Shown here: piece by piece, positions 57,187 through 64,000 of the stretch | Numbering within the stretch: the first letter of the stretch is position 1 | How the letters are laid out: each line of letters begins with the position of its first letter | NCBI GenBank assembly: GCA_000827325.1 | Contig: KN832892.1 | Coordinates: 124,001-188,000 of the forward strand | Length of the DNA stretch: 64,000 nucleotides | Reading direction: 5' to 3' | Source: Oidiodendron maius Zn | Taxonomy: Eukaryota > Ascomycota > Leotiomycetes > Myxotrichaceae | Notes under the pieces: generated by a model | What the model saw: only the letters and a program-made list of their open reading frames with translations | The model's database searches: none | Told to the model about the DNA's origin: nothing | Program-made: the position numbers and the translations under genes

Positions 57187-58943
57187 ATGGAACCGGAAGT
57201 AGAAGCACCAAGGTCTTCAAGTGACGTGGAAAAGAAAACGGTTGATCCTATCATCACGTTAGCTGAACTACCGGCACCGTCTACCCCTCGCCCTGAGGAG
57301 GCGGTAAGAGTATTGCCAAAAAAACAACTCTCTTTCTATATGTCCAATGTGTTTCTTGGGATCCTTAGCTTTCTGATAGCACTAGATGCTACAACGCTTC
57401 CTGTGGCCTTACCCGTGCGTCTGTCTCTGTTCCTGCCCATATTTCACCCCTACGATTTACTTTCCTCTAACTAACTAAATACTGCTTCCTTCAGGCCATT
57501 GCGAGTCAACTGAAGGGAACAACATTCCAGTCATTCTGGGCCAATATCTCATTCATTCTTGCTGTCGCAGTTACCCAGCCCATCTACTCAAGTGTATCAG
57601 ACGTAGTCGGTCGAAAGCTACCCTTATACATCTCCATGGTCCTTTTTACTTGTGGCTGCATCATCTTCGCCACCGCCAAAAGCATGAGCCTTGTTATTGT
57701 CGGTCGTTTATTCATGGGTCTCGGAGGAGGTGGCATGGACATACTTGAGAGCATCATTATCTGCGACATTACAACTTTAAGGGAAAGAGCTCTTTACATA
57801 GGTATCAATATGGCATTTTGCGCCCTAGGAACCGTCGCCGGCCCCATTTTAGGTGGATCCCTCAGTGAACTTGTTACTTGGAGATGGCTCGGCTGGATTA
57901 ACCTGCCCCTTGTCGGGACTGCATTTGTCTTAGCAATTCTCTTCCTCAACTTAAAACCCATCGATATGGAATTTAGCGTCAAGATTCGTCGTCTAGACGC
58001 AACTGGTATGGTATTGTATGCCCTGGGAATTACACTTCTTGCAGTTCCTCTCAGCTGGGCGGGGGCTCTTTACCCGTGGTCTTCTTGGAAAACTATCGTT
58101 CCTTTGCTAGTCGGCATTGGATTCCTCATTGCACTCGCCTTCTACGAAAGGAAAGCCATAGAGCCTGTGTTCCCATATCGAATCTTTACCAATGTTACAG
58201 CGAATGCGGTTATAGTTACTGGATTTATACACGGATTACTTATGTACTCTGTTCTGCAATACCTACCCCTATTTTTCCAAGCTGTATGGCTTCAAACTCC
58301 TCTAGAAGCAGCGATATCAGTACTTCCATTTTGTGGCATTATGCTTGCTTTCAGTGTAATTGCAGATGTCGCTGTAACATTATTACGTCGTTATCGCATC
58401 GTACTCTGGACAGGCTGGTTCTTCTCAACTACCTTCCTTGGGTTATTTTGCCTGCTTAAGAAAAGCACCTCTCGAGCCGAAGCATATAGCCTCCAAGTCA
58501 TGGTCGGGATTGGTATCGGTACAATCTTCGCTGTCACAAGTATTCCATTACAGGCCAGCGTTAAGCATGTTGACGATACGGGCCTCGCAGCTGGAACGCT
58601 TGTTATCTTCCGTCTTTTTGGAGCATTAATCGGCCTTACCATCAGCTCAACTGTATTTACCTCGATTTTCGCCCAAAGGTTCACCGCGAACCTTGCAGCA
58701 ATACCGCAACTCCACGACCTAGGGGATTCAAGCAACGCCATTCGCTTCATCTCTTCTATGAGACTACTTAGCCTTCCCCAGGAAACTATGGACAGTGTCA
58801 TAGACGTTTATCAAGGGTCCTTCCAGTCAGTCTGGATTGTCCTGACGTGTTTAGCCGGGGCAGGTTTCTTAGGTTCTTTGCTGATCAAGGAGCTTACTCT
58901 CGAAAAAGATGATATTGGTAGGCAGGGACTTGAGCAACGTTGA
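57187..58943 (+). CDS. MFS exporter (DHA14-like)
   Basis: Two exons, 57187-57414 and 57495-58943, separated by an 80-nt intron in the first membrane segment, give 558 residues. After a polar N-terminus come FLIALDATTLPVALP (motif D1 of 14-TM drug antiporters), DVVGRKLPLYIS (motif A), GRLFMGLGGGGMDIL (motif B) and GTVAGPILGGSLSELVTWRW (motif C), with about 14 hydrophobic segments in all and a short cytosolic tail. It is probably a proton-driven exporter at the plasma or vacuole membrane. Its place between the oxoamine synthase and the PKS suggests export of the cluster product and self-protection. No defect found. Confidence 0.88.
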
Positions 58944-59064
58944 TGACTTATTCCGTGCTCCAAAAAAATGGACACGGTGAATGTGCTATATAAGAAGGTT
59001 CATGAATGTTGTAAATTTGTGTAAAAAACAAAAAATCAATAAAAGGGTTCAAAGGTTGCTTTTC

Positions 59065-60563
59065 CTAAAAATCTTCTTGCCCATCACCTCCGAACTTGAA
59101 CATGGAGTTTCTCAAAACAGGAACCTTCGTTGTCAACTCCCCCATAATCTCCGCCCATACCAGCCCTTGCACCTCTCTTGCGGTTTCACTCTCCAAGTTT
59201 GGAATTGCCATTCTTGAATTGTTCGTTAATATACTGGTCAACAGCTTTCAGAAGAAAGGATTGATAAACATACTGGCTGTACTCCTGATCTGTGTAAAGA
59301 GATACTAGGAATTTTCCCTTTTTGGGATGAGCAGTTAGCTAAGCTCCGTAGGGCAGCACTTAACGCATGAAAAAACAACCGCGAAAGTTCAGAGACGGAG
59401 ATGAAATGCTGTACTCACATAATCATCTCTCTCAGTTAAGCATGCAGCAACGTAACTCCTCGCACCATATTCTGCTGGCTTTCCCCAAGTGCGTAACCAC
59501 AAAGGTAGATAGATTCGCATGAATAAGGACTGTTGAGAAATAGCACGACCCAAATCCGTCTGCACTAGACCGGGACAGACTGGGTTTATAATCACTTGTG
59601 GTCTATTTACTACTGTTTAGTACATTCTCTTTCTAATGCAAAAAGAAAGAATAAAAAAACTTTTAGATTCAGATCAAAAGGGAAGGGATACAGAAACCGA
59701 CGAAATAAAAGTCAACCACTTGCCTTCCATCCGACCCCAGTGCTTGCTTACATATTTCCCGCACCACATATGTTAACAATAATTTACTAATATCGTAGTT
59801 AGGCATGATACCGGAAGGGAAGTTTTCCTCGCTACTAAGGTGCTGAAGAATCCCGGACCCCGTTCTTGCCCATTCAGCCCACATACTAATATCGGGGTCT
59901 AGATGGTCTCTCGAGGTAACGAAAATCAGATGTGGTGGTGATGGAGTTTTGTGATCTGTTTGCATCTCCTTCATCCATGGTAGCAGGAGAAGTGCCAGGA
60001 GAGTCGTACTCAAGGTGTTTACTTGGATTGTTTGCTCCCTAGAATGAATGAGTCAAAAAAGTTATATTAAGATGAATTGGATACTGAAGTAATTCTTGGA
60101 GATTTTCAAGTATTAGGGAAAGAAAACTTGCTTACCAGCCCTCGGAGCTCTCCACAAATGTAGGATTAATCACCCCCGCATTCAAAACAACGCATTCAAT
60201 CGTTCCCTTTCCCTCCTTCTTCCTCATCTTCTCCTTCAGCTCCTCAACAAACCTCACGCATGAATCATAACGATTCATATCCAACTCCAAAACTTCTACC
60301 GTCACTTTCTTGTCCCCTTTCCCTTTCCCACCATACTTACTAGCTTCCTCGATCCTCTTCTTCGCCAATTCGCCCTTAGACTTATTTCTTGCTGTAATAA
60401 TAATCTCCGCCGCCCCTAAAGAAGCAAATTGTTTGGCGGCAGCAAGACCTAATCCCGCCGTCGCGCCAGTGATGAGGATTGTTTGACCGTCGAAGGAGTC
60501 CGGGGGTGGGAGTTGCTCTGGGAAAAACTTGTCACGGAAACGGCGAAGGGGTAATTGGATCAT
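59065..60563 (-). CDS. Short-chain dehydrogenase/reductase of the PKS cluster
   Basis: Four exons: 60136-60563, 59724-60038, 59419-59602 and, less certain, 59065-59244; together they give about 368 residues. Cofactor loop: ILITGATAGLGLAAAKQF. Then NAG in VVLNAGVI, the catalytic serine in IFVTSRDH, the catalytic YDISK, and NPVCPGLVQTDLG. The last exon, with ESETAREVQGLVWAEIM, matches the C-terminal helix of fungal SDRs. The second intron (59603-59723) is GC-AG with donor GCAAGT. It should reduce a ketone with NADPH. In a PKS/oxoamine-synthase cluster the obvious substrate is the 2-amino-3-ketone, as with Fum13 in fumonisin; this is inference. It is divergent from the PKS, with a shared 1-kb promoter region. 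Confidence 0.78.
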
Positions 60564-60925
60564 TATTAGGTAATATTTTGGAGAGCGAATTCCTTCTCGA
60601 TTCAGTGCGGATAATGATACCTTATCTTATCGTGAACACGTTAGTCGCAGATTTAGAAGAAAGCAGAGCAGTGGACGATGTCTTGCCTAATACTGGATTA
60701 GTTAGTCCACAATAGCCATCTCATGCACTCCTGAGTGGCGTATCGGCGAAAGTCTTGGTGCTGTAGGCACGAGCAAATAAAACAAGCGGTGACGGAAAAA
60801 GTATTACCAATGCATCCTTGTTGCCAATACAGTACCTGCCCTCACCCTTGTTTTCACCCCTACCACGCCATTCCCATCAAGCCGCTCTATCGCTGGTTAC
60901 TCGGATATTCGGATATGTCACATCT

Positions 60926-61008
60926 AAGCCCTGTATTCAACGCATGAGTCCTGTCCTCAGCGTACAAGCCCTGTAGTTCAGCGTATAAGCCATGTAACTT
61001 AGCGCGCG
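60926..61008. repeat. Degenerate ~21-bp tandem repeat, four units
   Basis: Four units of the form AAGCCCTGTAnTTCAGCGTA (60926-60946, 60947-60965, 60966-60986 and 60987-61008), each with a few differences. Confidence 0.65.
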
Positions 61009-61518
61009 AGAGGCCTTCTCAACCCTGTAATTTGACTATGGAACGATCGCTAGTTAAGCGATACAGCCACCAATCAGTGGTTAATGTGTCTACTAACGTG
61101 GTACCTGGTTCGATTTAATATGCACCTGGTTCACCTGTAACGTTTGCCAGGGAGACTGGGGTATGGAATCCTAGTGAAGGAAACGCGTATGCGTTAGCTC
61201 TCCAAGCCGTCTGTCTACAGGCCCTCACCTTCGGCCGTCACTCTTTAGGGCCTCTAGCAAAATTTATATAGCGCAAGAAGTATCACACGGGCCCGCGCGG
61301 TCTGGCCGCCGACGAAGCTCGCAACATCGCCGAGCCGACCATTCAGAAGCCAGGAATATGTTCACAATTGACCAGACCACATCGATATTGCATATACAAC
61401 GCCACGTGATTGCATGTTGGGCCACAGGAGGGGCGAGATAAGAAAAAAACTGGTACGAGGTTCAGTACACGACTATACTCTTACTATTTACCTACCTGCC
61501 GTTTGTATCCATCCTAAC

Positions 61519-61528
61519 TTATATAAGG
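61519..61528 (+). promoter_or_regulatory. TATA box of PKS gene
   Basis: TTATATAAGG, about 60 bp upstream of the ATG at 61583. Confidence 0.5.
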
Positions 61529-61582
61529 AAGAATTCATAGATCGTTGCAGTATCACCTCGTCCCCAAATCCATAAACCCAGT

Positions 61583-64000
61583 ATGGCTCATAACAATGCC
61601 GAAAATGGCAGTGCAACCTTTCCTTTCCTGCCTATTGCCATCTGCGGCATGGCCTGCCGTCTCCCTGGTGGTGTCAACTCCCCACACCAACTATTTGAAT
61701 TTCTCATGGCTGGAGGAGACGCACGCTCCAAAGTACCATCAAGTCGATACAACATCTCTGCCTACTATTCACCCACACTAAACAAAAAGCCGGGGACGAC
61801 AAATACAGAATATGGCTACTTTCTGGATGAGAGTGTCGATCTCGGGGCTCTTGACTCAACCTTCTTCTCTATGCCGCGAACGGAGGTGGCCCATCTGGAT
61901 CCACAGCAACGTATTATGCTCGAGGTTGCGAGGGAATCTCTGGATGATGCTGGTGAGACTCCGGCGGGGTGGAAGGGTAAAAATGTTGGTGTTTATGTAG
62001 GTAGTTATGGCAGCGATTGGGCCGATAACTACAACCGCGAGATACTTCAGTACGGCCCGTACCAGATCAATACTACGGACGATTTTTCGTTGTCGAATCG
62101 TCTATCGTATGAGATGGACTTGCGTGGACCGAGGTATGTATGTATTTATCTAGTTGTGTAGTTGTATAGCAGTATAGCGCTATATATCCTTGTTAATACT
62201 CTAATCGGAATGGAACTAACGTTCTTGGTCCAGTATGACGATCCGCACTGCATGCTCGTCGAGTCTAATTGGGTTGAATGAAGCATGCAGTGCCATGGCC
62301 AAGGGCGACTGTACCTCAGCCATTGTGGGGGGCACGAGTATACTCATGGCTCCTGCCATGACTACTGCTCTGTCCGAACGGGGTACGCTTTCGCCCGATG
62401 GTTCTTGCAAGAGCTTCTCCGCGGCAGCCAATGGCTATGCTCGTGGCGAGGCCATCGTCGCCATCTACCTCAAGCCGTTACGTGATGCTCTTCGCGATGG
62501 CAACCCCATTAGAGCTGTCGTCACTGGCACGGCGGCCAATAGTGATGGCAAGACACATGGCTTCTCAGTCCCCAGTGCCTCCGCCCATGAGGCCCTCATC
62601 CGCCACACATACCGCCTCGCAGGTATCACTGACGAGGACATATCCAAGACAGCCTTCTTCGAGTGCCATGGGACCGGAACGCCTGTCGGGGATCGTATAG
62701 AGACTGAAGCGGTCGCCAACGTCTTCGGCCCCTTGGGTGGCATCCACATCGGGTCCATCAAGCCGAATCTGGGGCATTCTGAGGGCGCGTCCGGCTTAAC
62801 GTCTCTGCTCAAAGTTGTTCTTGCACTCGAACATAAGACTCTCCCCCCGAATATCAAGTCCTTACCGTTGAATCCGAACATCCCCTTCGAGCGTGGGAGG
62901 CTTACGCTTTTACAAGAAGCAGCACCATTGCCAGAAGGACGTTGCGAGCGAGCGAGTATCAATTCATTTGGAATTGGTGGCTCAAATGCCCATGCGATTA
63001 TAGAATCTGCAGCGAGCCTTGGTGTTTCTCGAATCAAACCAAAAAGAGCATCGCCCACTATCCCTCAGCTACTGGTCTACTCGGCCAACACAGCTTGGTC
63101 CTTGGAAGGAATGATCCAAAGATACCAGAGCTTCCTAGAAACCACCTCAGAACCTCTAGCCGATATAGCATACACCCTCGCTAATAGAAGGGAGCATCTC
63201 CCATACCGATCCTATGCCGTGCGCACCGGAGAATCGCCAGGTATTGCAGCTCCTTTGTCATCTTGGGAAACAGGCCAGGTACCCTCTCTAGTGATGATAT
63301 TCACAGGTCAAGGTGCACAGTGGCCTCGAATGGGAAGAGAGTTGCGTTCCAATCCAGTCTTCAGTAGTACCATAAAGTCACTTGATAATTATCTGCACAA
63401 CCTTGGGGCGGCCTGGAGCCTAGAGGAAGAGCTCTTCAAGCCAGCCAGGACAAGCCGAGTAAATGAAGCGGAGTTCTCCCAGCCTCTTTGTACAGCGCTC
63501 CAACTTGCCCTTGTCGATACGTTTGCTTCTATCGGAATCAAACCTGCAGCTGTAATTGGCCACTCTAGTGGTGAGATTGCCGCAGCGTACGCAGCGGGTG
63601 CTCTTACAATAGAAGAAGCTATGAACGTTGCCTTTCATCGTGGAGCAGTCTCTGCTCTACAAACGAAACGCGGGGCTATGGCTGCAGTAGGGCTGAGTTG
63701 GGAAGAAGCCAAAAAACATTTAATTCCTGGCGTGGTGATAGCTTGCGATAATTCCCATAAAGGGGTCACTATTTCTGGGGACGCAGATAAGCTGGAACTT
63801 GTTATGGCTGATATCAAGAATTCGTACCCAGACATACTCACGTCTATGTTGAAAGTTGATAGGGCTTATCATTCACACCATATGATGGAGGTTGGCAAAG
63901 AGTATTACTGTGCTATGGCTGGCTCAGGAGTTGTGGGTAAAACGCCTCAGGTACCCCTCTTCTCTACCGTGACGGGCGAGCTCTGGACAAATGGCCAATT
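61583..64000 (+). CDS. Iterative type I PKS (highly reducing type), 5' part
   Basis: Exon 1 begins at ATG 61583; one intron near 62135-62233 (donor GTATGT), then the frame stays open to the window end. Ketosynthase: IAICGMACRLPGG near residue 18, HLDPQQRIMLEVA, active-site Cys in SMTIRTACSSSLIGL, first His in ECHGTGTPVGD and second His in IGSIKPNLGHSEGASG. Acyltransferase start: FTGQGAQWPRMGREL and nucleophile serine in GHSSGEIAAAYAAG; the window ends inside this domain. The variants RTACSSS and ECHGTGT are usual in one clade of fungal highly reducing PKSs. The remaining domains (DH, MT, ER, KR, ACP) must lie beyond 64000. It makes a reduced polyketide chain from malonyl-CoA. The oxoamine synthase, SDR, MFS and GNAT nearby suggest the chain is joined to an amino acid. 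Confidence 0.92.

Larger units (their letters stand above)
60564..61582. other. Shared SDR/PKS promoter region
   Basis: No gene. It holds the degenerate tandem repeat at 60926-61008 and a TATATAAGG box about 60 bp before the PKS start codon. Confidence 0.55.

Noticed and set aside
62230-62720. KS motifs RTACSSS and ECHGTGT as unusual active-site variants
   Set aside because: These are normal for one clade of fungal highly reducing PKSs; the catalytic Cys and His residues are present.
1-64000. CRISPR arrays, rRNA or tRNA genes
   Set aside because: None seen by eye; CRISPR is not expected in a fungus, and tRNAs would need a dedicated scan (tRNAscan-SE) to exclude.

Overview
The window comes from a filamentous ascomycete fungus. 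Genes carry many short GT-AG introns (mostly 45-120 nt, often with a CTNAC-type branch site). The gene content is typical accessory chromosome: several Zn2Cys6 transcription factors, PKS, NRPS-like, MFS and SDR genes, an F-box gene, a Pth11/rhodopsin-type membrane protein, and worn transposons. I cannot name the species.

Left third (1-18 kb): the end of a fungal transcription factor, an AlcR-like regulator with an incomplete zinc cluster, and a gene that joins a PRISE-type short-chain reductase to an alpha/beta hydrolase in one continuous splice model, broken by one extra G in a poly-G run. Then come a HAD phosphatase, a Ras-like GTPase with a lost splice acceptor, a broken DUF7703 membrane protein, a Tad-type LINE end, an F-box gene, a Copia relic, and a GliT-like FAD/thioredoxin-reductase-like enzyme.

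Middle (18-42 kb): a decayed MULE DNA transposon with roughly 135-bp terminal inverted repeats, an SDR, a Zn2Cys6 regulator, a DHA-type MFS exporter, a 261-nt assembly gap, a secreted cysteine-rich protein with about eleven short CP-x-G-x-x-W-x-G-Q repeats, a 300-bp MITE that shares the MULE ends, another Zn2Cys6 regulator, a truncated methyltransferase next to a pogo-type transposase relic, and an arylamine N-acetyltransferase. The MFS gene and the second Zn2Cys6 gene carry the same 14-bp palindromic motif about 100-120 bp upstream of their starts.

Right third (42-64 kb): an A-T-C NRPS-like gene, an amino-acid permease, a rhodopsin-like membrane protein, and then what looks like a biosynthetic cluster running off the window. 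It has a GNAT acetyltransferase, a BioF-like alpha-oxoamine synthase, an MFS exporter, an SDR and the start of a highly reducing-type PKS (KS, then AT cut by the window end). A PKS chain released by condensation with an amino acid (oxoamine synthase), then ketone reduction (SDR), optional N-acetylation (GNAT) and export (MFS) is the logic of sphingoid-like amino-polyketides such as fumonisin and sphingofungin. The product here is unknown, and the pathway is inference from gene content.
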